A DNA stretch of 64,000 nt from Marinomonas pontica (lineage in GTDB: Bacteria > Pseudomonadota > Gammaproteobacteria > Pseudomonadales > Marinomonadaceae): assembly GCF_026191375.1 (NCBI RefSeq), contig NZ_JAODTL010000033.1, positions 62,001-126,000 of the forward strand, in the 5' to 3' direction. Every line of letters starts with the position of its first letter. The first letter of the stretch is position 1. The translations under genes and the position numbers were made by a program. This document shows, in pieces, positions 10,060-20,708 of the stretch. The notes beneath the pieces are model-generated. The model was not told the DNA's origin. It worked only from the letters and a program-made list of their open reading frames with translations, and ran no database searches.

Positions 10060-10521
10060 TGACGCCCTCTCATAAAATCAATACAGAAAAACGATGTGAA
10101 TAACTGGGTATCGTAGAGTAGATCAGCCATTCAATTTAAAAGCGTAAACTAAAAATGGAATACAAAAATAAGCATTTAAAAATAATGACTAACCATGAAT
10201 TGTAAACAACCATACTCAGTCTCATTCCATGTGATATAGAAATGAAAAAGTTGATGGTATTTGTCTAGTTTAATAAAAGATAACGGCAATAGTCAGTTAA
10301 GACTAACGACAACATCAACTCTCGCCATCGCTCATACACGCTATATGATAGACAGTGCTCAAACGGCTTTAAAGCACCAACAGCCACGACCGGAAAACCA
10401 GACAATGACCACCCATTCTTCTAAGTAACAGAGTGGGAAGAATGAGGTGAGCAAGACAGTGATCAGAATTCAATAACGTCTTGAATATCCGCTAAAATGG
10501 TTTAGGAACCAGCGAATCACA
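10060..10521. other. Intergenic region without a recognisable gene
   Basis: This 462-base stretch between rsmJ and tsaB is AT-rich with stops in all frames. The only structure seen is an imperfect inverted repeat near 10407-10450, CATTCTTC / GAAGAATG around a 16-base spacer, without a T-run. It presumably holds the rsmJ promoter and the 3' end of the adk-tsaB transcript. No tRNA or known ncRNA was seen. Confidence 0.5.
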
Positions 10522-11229
10522 CTAACGTTTTCCTATCCGAGGCGCCTGTTTCTCCCAACTAATTTCGTCTCGCAAATACGTTGGAATAGCATCATAAGAA
10601 GATACCACTTCACCTTGCTGCCACTTCAACAAAGCAAGCTCTGCAATACACGCGGCACGTGGTGCTAAATCAACCAAGACATGTTCAGGAGTGTCAGGAA
10701 GCAAAGAAGACAGAACGGATTCATAACACCAGCCAGATCCTATCCCATCAAACTGCTCGTTAAAAGCAACCAGCGATTCGGGTTTCACCACACATTCATC
10801 AATCAGTGGTCGAATTTCATAGTTTCCAGCCACTTTATTGACGTGATAGCCACCCAAATAAATTTCGCCCATTCGAGCATCCAATGCAGCCAGCCAGTTG
10901 TTTTTACCCGTTTTCTGAAAACCTTCTAATGATAAAGCAGCCAAGGTAGAAACAGGAATAACAGGAAGATCAGAGCCAAAAGCAAGCCCCTGCACCACAC
11001 CTGCACTGATCCGTAATCCCGTGAAGGATCCAGGGCCACGCCCAAATGCGATAGCATCGACATCAGCCAGTGTAATTTCAGCCTGTGCCAAAATTTGATC
11101 CACCATTGGCAAAATCAAATCATTATGTAGACGTGGAGCCATGCGGAAATCTTCCAGCACGACGCCATTAAGATTCAACGCCACAGAACAAGCTGGCGTT
11201 GATGTATCAAGAGCTAAAATAACCGCCAT
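10522..11229 (-). CDS. tsaB: tRNA threonylcarbamoyladenosine biosynthesis protein TsaB
   Basis: Non-catalytic partner of TsaD in the complex that makes the t6A modification at position 37 of ANN-decoding tRNAs. It is 235 residues in the ASKHA fold: N-terminal LALDTSTPACSVAL and the strongly conserved FGRGPGSFTGLRI segment near residue 65. It lacks the metal-binding HxxxH of TsaD, as expected for TsaB. It starts 7 bases after the end of adk, so the pair is probably one transcript. Confidence 0.95.
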   Translation of the reverse strand: MAVILALDTSTPACSVALNLNGVVLEDFRMAPRLHNDLILPMVDQILAQAEITLADVDAIAFGRGPGSFTGLRISAGVVQGLAFGSDLPVIPVSTLAALSLEGFQKTGKNNWLAALDARMGEIYLGGYHVNKVAGNYEIRPLIDECVVKPESLVAFNEQFDGIGSGWCYESVLSSLLPDTPEHVLVDLAPRAACIAELALLKWQQGEVVSSYDAIPTYLRDEISWEKQAPRIGKR

Positions 11230-11236
11230 GAAAAAA

Positions 11237-11914
<678 letters not shown>

Positions 11915-11955
11915 TTAACTGATAAGCAAGGATGACCGACACAGCGCACCATCGA

Positions 11956-11970
11956 CGTGCAATTTGCACG
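11956..11970. promoter_or_regulatory. 15-bp perfect palindrome upstream of adk
   Basis: CGTGCAA-T-TTGCACG is a perfect 7-1-7 inverted repeat about 63 bases before the adk start and after the ppc terminator. Size and position suit a repressor or activator operator. No T-run follows, so a terminator is unlikely. The binding protein is unknown. Confidence 0.4.
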
Positions 11971-12004
11971 GCAGCACAATGAAAGGTCAAACCATTTGCA
12001 TACT

Positions 12005-12043
12005 AAAAAATTGAATGGCCGCCAAGCATACCCAAGCAGCCAT
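12005..12043 (-). terminator. Intrinsic terminator of ppc
   Basis: Read on the minus strand, ATGGCTGC pairs with GCGGCCAT (8 pairs, one G-U) around a 13-base loop, and TCAATTTTTTAG follows. It lies about 75 bases after the ppc stop and ahead of the adk promoter region. Confidence 0.75.
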
Positions 12044-12117
12044 CCTTTATGCAAATTTACGTGCCTTTTTTTATCATTTTCTTACCCATACTGGGCATTT
12101 ATCAACCATATTTGCAA

Positions 12118-14748
12118 TTAGCCTGTATTTTGCATACCACTTGCAATGCCCGCCATCGTGATCATTAATGCCTTATTCACCTCGGCATTTTCCTCATCTT
12201 TGCGACTGCGGTATAAAAGTTCAGCTTGCAAATAATGCAGAGGATCAATGTAAGGGTTACGCACATCTATCGATTGGCGAATGGTTTTATTGTCTTCAAT
12301 CAGTCGCTCTTGTTTCTTAAGCATTTTGACCAAATCACTCACCTGTTTCAACTTGGCTCGCAACAAACGCCCTAACCCTTGAAGCTCTTCTCCTACTAGG
12401 CGCTTTTCATAGTACTCAGCAATTTCCGGCTCAGCCTTGGCCAAGACCATGTCGAGCATATCCAAATACGCCCCAAAGAATGGCCATTTTTTGTGCATTT
12501 CTCTGAGCTTTTCTAAATTCCCAGACTCTACACCTTGCTGGAGTGCACTTTCAGCACCCAACCATGCCGGTAGCATAAGGCGAATCTGCATCCATGCAAA
12601 AATCCAAGGTATAGCTCGTAAGCTTTCCACCCCGCCATCAGAGCGTCTGCGCGCAGGGCGCGACCCCAATGGCAATTTTGCTAATTCTTGTTCTGGTGTC
12701 GTCGCCCTGAAATAAGGTACAAAATCATCATGACCGCGGACAATAGATCGATATTGATTCATCCCCACTTCGGCCATTTCATCCATAATGGCACGCCACT
12801 CTTCTTTCGGCGGTTCAGCCGGAATCAAAGACGCCTCCATAACCGCAGAGCAATACAACTCCAAAGAACGTACCGCAATATCAGGAATACCGAATTTAAA
12901 GCGAATCATTTCACCCTGTTCGGTCACTCGAATCGCCCCATTCACCGAACCTGGCGGCTGAGACAAAATAGCCACATGTGCTGGACCGCCGCCACGACCC
13001 ACAGTACCACCACGACCATGGAACAAGGTCAGATGAATACCGTGTTTCTTACATAGCCGCGTTAAGGCTTCTTGAGCGCGATATTGACCCCATGTTGCGG
13101 CGATTTGCCCTGCGTCTTTGGCGGAATCAGAATAGCCAATCATCACCTCTTGGCGACCATTGATGTAGGCTTTATACCAAGGCAAAGAGAATAATTGCTC
13201 AATGATAGGTTCTGCGTTGTCCAAATCAGCCAATGTCTCGAACAGAGGCACAATACGCATAGGGAAGCTGACGCCTGACTCTTTTAACATCAACGCAACA
13301 GCCAATACATCAGAAGGCGCACTGGCCATGGAGATAACATAAGAGCCAAAAGAGTTTTGCTGCCCCTTAGAAATCATACTAAAGGTGTCCAACACCTCTT
13401 TTACTTCAGCGGTTGGTGTCCATTCCATCGGCAAAAGTGGTCGCTTTGAGTTCAGCTCCGTCAACAAGAAAGCCTGACGAGATGCTTCATCCCACTCGGC
13501 ATAATCACCCAATCCATAAAAGCGAGTAATCGCTGATAAGGCATCAATGTGACGAGACGCATCTTGTCGTACGTCCAGACGCACCAAGGTAGCTCCAAAC
13601 GTCGCAGCACAACGAATCAAATCCAATAACGACCCATTTGCTATGACTTTCATACCGCAATCTAATAACGACTGATAACACAAAATCAGATCGTCAGTGA
13701 GCTCTTGCGCATCCAGAAAGATATCGTCTTCCGGAATAGGTTTTCCGTCTAGACACGCTTTTGCCCAATTTTTGGTCGCCAGCATTTTGTTTTCTAGGTA
13801 TCGCAACACTTCACGATAAGGCTGAGCACTGTCACCAACACGCTCACGTAAAGCAGCGTTGCATTGCGTCATCGAAAATTCGGAGCGCAACACGTTTAAA
13901 TCTTTTATATATAAATCTGCGGCCATCCAACGTGCCAACAAAGTCACCTCTTTGGTCACTTTATGAGTCACATTCGGATTGCCATCTCGGTCACCGCCCA
14001 TCCAAGTCGCGAAACGGATAGGAGCTAAATCTAAAGGCAATCTTTCGTCCTTAGAAAACACACTGAATTGCTCATCTAACTGACGAAAAAAACGGGGCAC
14101 GGCTTGCCACAATGATTGCTCAATAACGGCAAAACCCCACTTCGCTTCATCGACAGGCGTTGGACGCTCTTCCCGAATCTCATCCGTATGCCAAGCTTGA
14201 GTGATGATTTCTTTTAGGCGTCGAACGTGTTTGGTTTCTTCCAGAGGCAGAATGTTGTCTTTGTCTAGCGCTTCTAATTCGCTGGAAATATTGTCGTATT
14301 TGCGAATCAAAGAGCGACGCACTACTTCGGTTGGATGAGCCGTAAGAACCAGTTCAATCGACTGAGACTGCAAGGACGCAAGCATTTGCTCGGCGGTGAA
14401 GTTTTGTTTATCGAGGCGGGACAGCAAATCACCAACAGGGTTATGGTACACCCCTAAACTTTCATTGGTTCTACGGCGATGGACTCGATGATATTGTTCT
14501 GCAATGTTGGATAAATTCAAAAACTGATTAAACGCTCGAGCAACGGGAACGATTTCTTTATCGTCCAATGCTTCCAAGGCCTGAATAAGAGCAGCAGAGT
14601 CTCCGGATTGACGCCCATCTTTTGATAGCAATCGAATGTTTTCTACTTTCTCAAGAAAATCATCCCCTAAATGGTTACTCATGCTTTCGCCAAGACAATC
14701 GCCTAGCAACCTAACATTTTCACGTAATGACGCCTGTCGATCACTCAC
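12118..14748 (-). CDS. ppc: Phosphoenolpyruvate carboxylase
   Basis: Anaplerotic enzyme that carboxylates PEP with bicarbonate to oxaloacetate. At 876 residues it has the usual length. The catalytic His lies in VLTAHPTEVVRRS near residue 138. The glycine-rich loop LFHGRGGTVGRGGGP near residue 575 and MIGYSDSAKDAG just before it are the second catalytic signature. The C-terminal NTG end, a feature of the family, is present (GMQNTG). Start is GTG at 14748, supported by AGGAGG five bases upstream; no in-frame ATG competes. It is probably transcribed alone and ends at its own terminator. Confidence 0.98.
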   Translation of the reverse strand: MSDRQASLRENVRLLGDCLGESMSNHLGDDFLEKVENIRLLSKDGRQSGDSAALIQALEALDDKEIVPVARAFNQFLNLSNIAEQYHRVHRRRTNESLGVYHNPVGDLLSRLDKQNFTAEQMLASLQSQSIELVLTAHPTEVVRRSLIRKYDNISSELEALDKDNILPLEETKHVRRLKEIITQAWHTDEIREERPTPVDEAKWGFAVIEQSLWQAVPRFFRQLDEQFSVFSKDERLPLDLAPIRFATWMGGDRDGNPNVTHKVTKEVTLLARWMAADLYIKDLNVLRSEFSMTQCNAALRERVGDSAQPYREVLRYLENKMLATKNWAKACLDGKPIPEDDIFLDAQELTDDLILCYQSLLDCGMKVIANGSLLDLIRCAATFGATLVRLDVRQDASRHIDALSAITRFYGLGDYAEWDEASRQAFLLTELNSKRPLLPMEWTPTAEVKEVLDTFSMISKGQQNSFGSYVISMASAPSDVLAVALMLKESGVSFPMRIVPLFETLADLDNAEPIIEQLFSLPWYKAYINGRQEVMIGYSDSAKDAGQIAATWGQYRAQEALTRLCKKHGIHLTLFHGRGGTVGRGGGPAHVAILSQPPGSVNGAIRVTEQGEMIRFKFGIPDIAVRSLELYCSAVMEASLIPAEPPKEEWRAIMDEMAEVGMNQYRSIVRGHDDFVPYFRATTPEQELAKLPLGSRPARRRSDGGVESLRAIPWIFAWMQIRLMLPAWLGAESALQQGVESGNLEKLREMHKKWPFFGAYLDMLDMVLAKAEPEIAEYYEKRLVGEELQGLGRLLRAKLKQVSDLVKMLKKQERLIEDNKTIRQSIDVRNPYIDPLHYLQAELLYRSRKDEENAEVNKALMITMAGIASGMQNTG

Positions 14749-14817
14749 TTCATCCTCCTAATATTGCCATTCACGCCCATAACTAAGCATTTATTATTCT
14801 TTACAACAACACCGTAT

Positions 14818-15621
14818 TTACAGACCTTCTAGCTTCGCTTGATCCCAATAGCGATCTAGCTCCTCCAAAGTACACTCGTTTAATGACTTTTTTTGTTCCG
14901 CCACAAGCGTTTCAATTCGGCCAAAGCGTCGACGGAACTTTACATTTGTTTTATTCAGCGCGATGTCCGGCGACACATCCAGGTGTCTTGCTAAATTGGT
15001 CATCGCAAACAAAATATCGCCCATTTCCTCTTCGATATGCGGACGATCTTGTTCTTTTATCGCGTCTTCAAGCTCATCAAGTTCTTCTCTGATCTTGCTA
15101 AAAACGGGGCCTATGTTATCCCAATCAAATCCGACCTTTGATACTTTTTTCTGAATCTTAACCGCTTGCATTAAGGCAGGCATTGACGCGGGAATATCGT
15201 CCAATAATTGTCTAGGCGTATCGCCCTTCTCTTGCGCTTTGATTTGCTGCCATTGCGCTGAAATTTGTTCGTCGGTGAGCGATGTGGGTTCACCAAAGCG
15301 CGCAATTTCCCCCTCAGGAAAGACATGAGGGTGACGCCTTAGCATTTTTTCAACGATCCCTGCAGCCACATCATTAAAGTCAAAACGCCGCTCTTCTTGG
15401 GCCATTTGCGCATAGAAGATCACTTGGAATAACAAATCCCCAAGCTCTTCTTTTAAATGTTCAAAATCTTCACGCTCAATAGCATCCAGCACTTCATAGG
15501 CCTCTTCAAGCGTATAAGGCGCGATACTTTTGTACGTCTGTTTTTTGTCCCATGCGCAACCAAATTGCTCATCTCTCAAACACGCCATTAAATATTGCAA
15601 TTGGCTAATCGCGTTACTCAA
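14818..15621 (-). CDS. mazG: Nucleoside triphosphate pyrophosphohydrolase MazG
   Basis: Hydrolyses (d)NTPs to NMP and pyrophosphate. In E. coli MazG lowers ppGpp. The 267-residue protein has the tandem MazG-domain layout. The first domain shows the metal motif LKEELGDLLFQVIFYA, and the second repeats it as IEEEMGDILFAMTNLARH, each with Glu pairs and a downstream Asp. The start overlaps the relA stop by 4 bases, so translation is probably coupled. The order rlmD-relA-mazG is conserved in gammaproteobacteria; no mazEF toxin pair lies between, unlike E. coli. Confidence 0.96.
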   Translation of the reverse strand: MSNAISQLQYLMACLRDEQFGCAWDKKQTYKSIAPYTLEEAYEVLDAIEREDFEHLKEELGDLLFQVIFYAQMAQEERRFDFNDVAAGIVEKMLRRHPHVFPEGEIARFGEPTSLTDEQISAQWQQIKAQEKGDTPRQLLDDIPASMPALMQAVKIQKKVSKVGFDWDNIGPVFSKIREELDELEDAIKEQDRPHIEEEMGDILFAMTNLARHLDVSPDIALNKTNVKFRRRFGRIETLVAEQKKSLNECTLEELDRYWDQAKLEGL

Positions 15622-17868
15622 AAGTCTCTCTCTCTAAACACATTTAAGACATTCGGCAGCTGGTTAATACGGTGCAATAATTTGCTCAATACACTTAACT
15701 CGCCCACTTCTATGGTGAAGCGTATGCTCGCCGTATGATTTTCCTTTGCGGACAAGGTATTCATCGACAACAAATTGACTTTCTCATTCGCCAGCAAGCT
15801 TGTAATGTCATTCAGCAAGCCCGTTCGATCGTAGGCTTCAACTTGGATATTGACAGGGTACTGATTATCGAGCTCTTCACCCCAGCTTACGTCAATGATC
15901 CTTTCAGGTTCATCCAACCCTAGCTGAACGATGTTGATACAGTCCTGTCTATGGACAGAAACGCCGCGCCCTTGAGTAATAAAACCAACGATGTCATCAC
16001 CAGGAATGGGGGTGCAACACTTCGCCATTTGCGTTAATAATTTACCCACCCCCAGAATATGAATGTCATTATCTGATGATTTATGGCGGCTCTTTTTCAA
16101 ACGGATAGGTCGCGTCGGTGTCGTTTCGCCATTGAGATTATAAAAATCATCAATCACTCGCAGTACACGCGCTAACTGAATGTCACCAGCCCCCAACGCC
16201 ACATACACTTCGTCAGCGTAAGAAAAGTTAAAACGGGATGAAATGGCTTGAAGATCAATACGATTATCTTCAAGGCCAAGCCGTTTCAGCTGTTTGTCCA
16301 AAAGCTGTTTACCGGCTTCTAAGTTTTTCTCACGGTCTTCTTTTCTAAACCAGTTTTGGATTTTGGCGCGTGCACGGTTAGTCTGAACGTAACCCAGTGT
16401 CGGATGCAGCCAATCTCGGCTAGGCCCACCTTCTTTTCGTGGTTAAGATTTCAACCTTGTCACCCGTTTTTAAATGCGTGACCAAAGAAATAATTTTGCC
16501 ATTCACTTTCGCGCCACGACAGCGATGCCCAATCTCAGTATGAACTCGATATGCGAAGTCCACAGGCGTTGCATTAATGGGCAAATCCACTACATGCCCA
16601 TCTGGCGTGAAGACATAAATGCGGTCTTGTTCGATATCGCTACGAACTTGCTCCGACAGCGACTCCAAATCCCCTTGGACTTCATGAAAGTCTAAAATGG
16701 TTCTTAGCCATTGCAGCTTTTCTTCATAGCTGGTGCTGTTGGAACTTAAATCGGTTCCTTTGTATTTCCAATGCGCGCAAACACCAAGCTCGGCATCTTC
16801 ATGCATTTTATGAGTACGAATTTGTATCTCAAGAGCCCGCCCTTGAGGACCAATGACAGCCGTATGCAAAGACTGATAACCGTTTGATTTGGGGTTACTG
16901 ATGTAGTCATCAAACTCTTGAGGAATGGGCCGCCATAAATTATGAACCACGCCAAGTACGCCATAGCATTCCATGGGTTCGTCCACCAAAATACGTACCG
17001 CACGTACGTCATACACCTCATCAAAGCCAATGTTCTTGCGCTTCATTTTGCGCCAGATACTGTAGATGTGCTTTGCTCGTCCCATTAAGTCTGCATGAAT
17101 GTTAATGGCTTTAAGCCGCTCGTCTAGAAGCTTAATCACATCATCAATGTATTGCTGACGATCTAAACGCTTTTCATCCAACCATGTTGCAATGCGTTTA
17201 TAGTCTGAAGGATAAAGGTAACGAAAAGATAAATCTTCCAATTCCCATTTGATATGACCAATACCAAGTCGATGAGCCAAAGGAGCGTAGACACTTTGAA
17301 CTTCTAATGCGACAGCAACGCGTCGCTCTTCACTTTGGTGTTTAGCCTCTTTAATCGCACACGCGCGTTCGGCTAGCTTTATCAACACAACACGAACATC
17401 ATCGATGATAGAGACCAGCATTTTTCGCAGTGACTCTAATTGATTTTCGCTGCTACCAAGCACCTCGGCCGCGGTATCGGCGGTCAGGTTCTTGGACACT
17501 TCGCCCATTTTAATTACGCCTTCGATAATCAAAGCCACCTTGCGGCCAAACATATCGGTTACACGAGAAATAGGCAGCTGATCTTCTCGGACGGCACGAT
17601 AAAGCGCTGCGGCCACCAAGGAATCTTGGTCAGCACGAAAACCGGATAAAATCTCGACCATTTCCAGTCCAGCACGAAAAGTACTTGCTTGCGCTCCCCA
17701 ATAGGAAGGTCTAGCACATTGCAATTCAGCTTGACGAGCCAACTCACAGGCCATACGCAATGGAACCCGCGTACTGTCGTCAATCAAGTGCGCAAAATGC
17801 CCCATCCATGCGTCAATATCGACACTACCATCCTCTAAAACAGGGTGATCTTTTCTTACCGTTACCAT
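15618..17868 (-). CDS. relA: (p)ppGpp synthetase RelA, one indel
   Basis: Ribosome-associated synthetase of the stringent response. N-terminal part: a degenerate HD region (AALYRAVREDQ where bifunctional enzymes have HD...ED), so hydrolase activity is not expected. The synthetase domain shows the acidic RelA-type motif in PQEFDDYISNPKSNGYQSLHTAV. A TGS domain (IYVFTPDGHVVDLP) follows, then a C-terminal ACT domain (DRTGLLNDITSLLANE). The frame breaks in a run of four T (plus strand 16434-16437). Removing one base converts TKRRWA-stop to TKEGGPSRDWLHP, and the remainder reads through to 15618, giving about 749 residues, the normal length. It sits 16 bases after rlmD. I treat the break as a sequencing error. 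Confidence 0.94.
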
Positions 17869-17884
17869 TTATCCGCCCTTCAAT

Positions 17885-19201
17885 TTACTTCTTTTTGTGC
17901 AGCAACATCATGGTTTCTACATGAGACGTTTGAGGAAACATATCCATCAAACTGACTCGCTCAACACGATATCCTTTTGCAACTAAATACTCGGCATCCC
18001 TTGCTAAAGTAGAAGCATTGCAAGAAACATACAATATTTGTGTTGGTCCTATTTTTATTACACTATCTAAAAACTCAAACGCCCCAGCACGAGGTGGATC
18101 CAACAACACTTTGGTTATCTTGGTCTTAAAAAGTTCCTGGTTAACCGGCTTGGTTAAATCCGCTGCAATAAACTGCGCATTATCCAAACCATTTAAACGT
18201 GCATTTTCCCGCGCGGCAACCACCATACTGTCTTGAACTTCAACACCAATAACAGACTCTGCCTGTTGCGCTAACGGCAAAGAAAAGTTCCCCACTCCAC
18301 AAAACAAATCCAACACGGTGTCTTGCTTATTTGGACGTAGCCAATCCATGGCCTGAGCGACCATTTTTTGATTCATACTGGCATTGATTTGAATAAAATC
18401 TTGAGGATGATAACTCAACGTCAAATCACCAAGATCATAATGACGCATTTTTGCTATTGCGACTTCAGCTTTGCTCGCTTTTGGTGCTTGCCAATACAAG
18501 GCAATGCGTTCTTTTTCGGCCCATGCATCCCAAGCGGCTTCAAGTGTTTCTGATATCGACACTGTTAGTCGAAATAAAACAGACACGCCCTTCGTGTCTT
18601 CAAGCAACTCAATGTGCCCCAACGCGCCCGCCAATTCATCGTTTACTAAGGTATTTTTCAACGCTAAAAAAACCTTTTGCAACCCATCCGTCAATACAAC
18701 ACATTGACTGATGGAAACAATATCACTGGACGCTTTACCTCGAAAGCCCAATACAATATCCCCTTTAATGCGATCGATCGCAATACGAGCACGACGACGA
18801 TAACCAAAAGGAGCATCAGACAAGGGTTCAAGTTCTTGGGTGATTATCAGATTACGCAACTGCCCCTTCAACCAATCTTGTTTGGCGGCAAGCTGTTTTT
18901 CATCGGATAGATGTTGGAAACTGCAACCGCCACACACCGTAAAATGCGGACAAGCAGGTTCAACACGGTGGGGACTGGGGTCAATAATAGACGTTAAAAT
19001 CGCCTCATCGAAACGGCGACCGGTTTTGGTAACTTGCGCCGTCACGGTTTCGCCAGGCAAAGCGCCATCGATAAACGTAACTTTACCTTGTAGACGCGCT
19101 ACGCCTTTTGCTTCATGGGTTAAACCGTCCACATGAAAGGTCTGAACTGGACCAATAGGTTGTGGTTTGGGTGTTCGACGAGGGGATGTTCTTCTTCTCA
19201 A
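17885..19201 (-). CDS. rlmD: 23S rRNA (uracil-1939-C5)-methyltransferase RlmD
   Basis: SAM-dependent methylation of U1939 in 23S rRNA. The 438-residue protein opens with a basic tail, then a TRAM domain (residues about 17-75). The iron-sulphur cysteines lie in ACPHFTVCGGCSFQHL, and the SAM loop is VLDLFCGVGNFSLPLA. The catalytic Cys is in YVSCNASTLARD, and the conserved DPPRAG precedes it. AAGGAGG-like sequence (TTTGAGAAGAAG in the gene, GGAGGCTCT region upstream) marks the start. It heads the rlmD-relA-mazG unit. The 179-base gap to cysM (19202-19380) shows no gene. Confidence 0.95.
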   Translation of the reverse strand: MRRRTSPRRTPKPQPIGPVQTFHVDGLTHEAKGVARLQGKVTFIDGALPGETVTAQVTKTGRRFDEAILTSIIDPSPHRVEPACPHFTVCGGCSFQHLSDEKQLAAKQDWLKGQLRNLIITQELEPLSDAPFGYRRRARIAIDRIKGDIVLGFRGKASSDIVSISQCVVLTDGLQKVFLALKNTLVNDELAGALGHIELLEDTKGVSVLFRLTVSISETLEAAWDAWAEKERIALYWQAPKASKAEVAIAKMRHYDLGDLTLSYHPQDFIQINASMNQKMVAQAMDWLRPNKQDTVLDLFCGVGNFSLPLAQQAESVIGVEVQDSMVVAARENARLNGLDNAQFIAADLTKPVNQELFKTKITKVLLDPPRAGAFEFLDSVIKIGPTQILYVSCNASTLARDAEYLVAKGYRVERVSLMDMFPQTSHVETMMLLHKKK

Positions 19202-19380
19202 AGGAGGCTCTCTTCTTCCTGAGTATTAGGTATACGCTCAGCCATTCTATCGCATCTGTTGATAGAACTGTACGCGAAAGCGCTCCTTAATACGTGAAAG
19301 ATACCAAGACCTCTGCACGATGTCCGAGCTCACCATACTCTCTCGAGCAGGATCAGACACTCACATCGTGCAAAAGTAAA

Positions 19381-20274
19381 TCAGCTGTCAAAAACGCCCG
19401 TTGATAAATAACGATCCCCACGATCACAAACAATGGCAACAATGACTGCATTTTGTAACTGTTCAGATAACGCCATAGCCATCGCAACCGACCCACCAGA
19501 AGAAACACCACAAAAAATACCTTCTTCTTTGGCTAAACGACGCATCGTGACTTCTGCGTCATGCTGAGAAACATCCATCACAGTGTCCACTCGTGTTTCG
19601 TCAAAAATCGTCGGTAAATACTCTTTTGGCCAGCGACGAATCCCCGGAATACTGGCACCGTCTTGCGGCTGTAAACCAACAATTTGAATCGCATTATTTT
19701 GCTCTTTCAAATAGGTGGACACCCCCATGATAGTTCCAGTTGTTCCCATTGAGCTTACAAAATGCGTGATTGTCCCTTGTGTCTGTTGCCAAATTTCAGG
19801 GCCGGTCGTTAAGTAATGCGCATTAGGGTTATCTTGGTTAGCAAATTGATTTAACACCACCCCCACACCTTGGTCTTGCATTTCTTGGGCGAGATCTCGA
19901 GCACGCTCCATGCCTTCTTCTTTTGTAACCAAATGCAAGATAGCACCATACGCCGTCATCGCAGACTTGCGCTCTTGGCTCATATTGTCGGGCATAATAA
20001 GGTGCATTTTATACCCTTTGATTGCCGCTGCCATGGCTAAGGCTATCCCAGTATTTCCACTGGTTGCTTCAATCAGGCTATCACCTGGCTTTATGTCGCC
20101 GCGAAGTTCCGCTTGAACAATCATGTTCAATGCAGGACGATCTTTAACAGACCCAGCAGGATTCTGACCCTCAAGCTTTAATAAAATAGTATTACTCGGA
20201 TTAGGATTGATGCGCTGCAAGCGAACCAAAGGTGTTTGTCCGATCAAGGACTCTATTGTTGGGTATTCGATCAT
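19381..20274 (-). CDS. cysM: Cysteine synthase B (O-acetylserine sulfhydrylase, CysM)
   Basis: PLP enzyme that makes cysteine from O-acetylserine and sulfide or thiosulfate. At 297 residues it is in the CysM range. The PLP lysine is K44 in NPAGSVKDRPA, the substrate loop is EATSGNTGIALA, and the phosphate-binding loop is GTTGTIMGVS. The segment RRWPKEYLP is typical of CysM rather than CysK. Its position between rlmD and the divergent GacS/BarA kinase resembles the Pseudomonas arrangement. Confidence 0.94.
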   Translation of the reverse strand: MIEYPTIESLIGQTPLVRLQRINPNPSNTILLKLEGQNPAGSVKDRPALNMIVQAELRGDIKPGDSLIEATSGNTGIALAMAAAIKGYKMHLIMPDNMSQERKSAMTAYGAILHLVTKEEGMERARDLAQEMQDQGVGVVLNQFANQDNPNAHYLTTGPEIWQQTQGTITHFVSSMGTTGTIMGVSTYLKEQNNAIQIVGLQPQDGASIPGIRRWPKEYLPTIFDETRVDTVMDVSQHDAEVTMRRLAKEEGIFCGVSSGGSVAMAMALSEQLQNAVIVAIVCDRGDRYLSTGVFDS

Positions 20275-20474
20275 AAAAAAACTTCATTGACATTGATGAC
20301 TTAGGGAAAGAAACTTAACGTATTAAGCCTATTTAAGACCACTTAGACTAAACAGTACAATAAGAAAGCGTTATAAACTTAGTGTCGGTTTCACGTTTTC
20401 AAAGATATAACAGGATATCTTACCTTTGTATTGTCGTACCGTCCTACTCTGTGGCCCCATATTGGACAAATTTT

Positions 20475-20699
20475 ATGCTCATAGTTCGCATTGTCGCACT
20501 GCTATTTTTTACACTAATCCTAAGTGGCTGCGATACGTCGACAGAAGACCTTTCTGAGATGAACAATGCCGAGCTCAGAAAACAATGGCGAGCCTGCGCT
20601 TACCTCACCGACCCATCACGCAATGAACAAAAGACCTGTACCCTTTATGAAAATGAGTGCAGCTCACGCAAAGAACAAGGACGCTTGGCATGTTATTAA
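20475..20699 (+). CDS. Small predicted lipoprotein
   Basis: A 74-residue protein with signal MLIVRIVALLFFTLILSGC, where the lipobox LSGC predicts lipid attachment to Cys19. The mature part has five further cysteines (RACAYL, KTCTLY, NECSSR, LACY and the lipid Cys excluded), suggesting two disulfide bonds in the periplasm. A longer open frame begins at 20382, but ATG at 20475 makes a standard signal peptide. It ends 9 bases before the sensor kinase, possibly co-transcribed. Family not recognised. Confidence 0.65.
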   Translation: MLIVRIVALLFFTLILSGCDTSTEDLSEMNNAELRKQWRACAYLTDPSRNEQKTCTLYENECSSRKEQGRLACY

Positions 20700-20708
20700 C
20701 GGATTCTT

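Noticed and set aside
10060-10521. GacA-controlled small RNA of the RsmY/RsmZ type
   Set aside because: A few GGA triplets occur, but no repeated GGA hairpin loops and no GacA upstream box were found.
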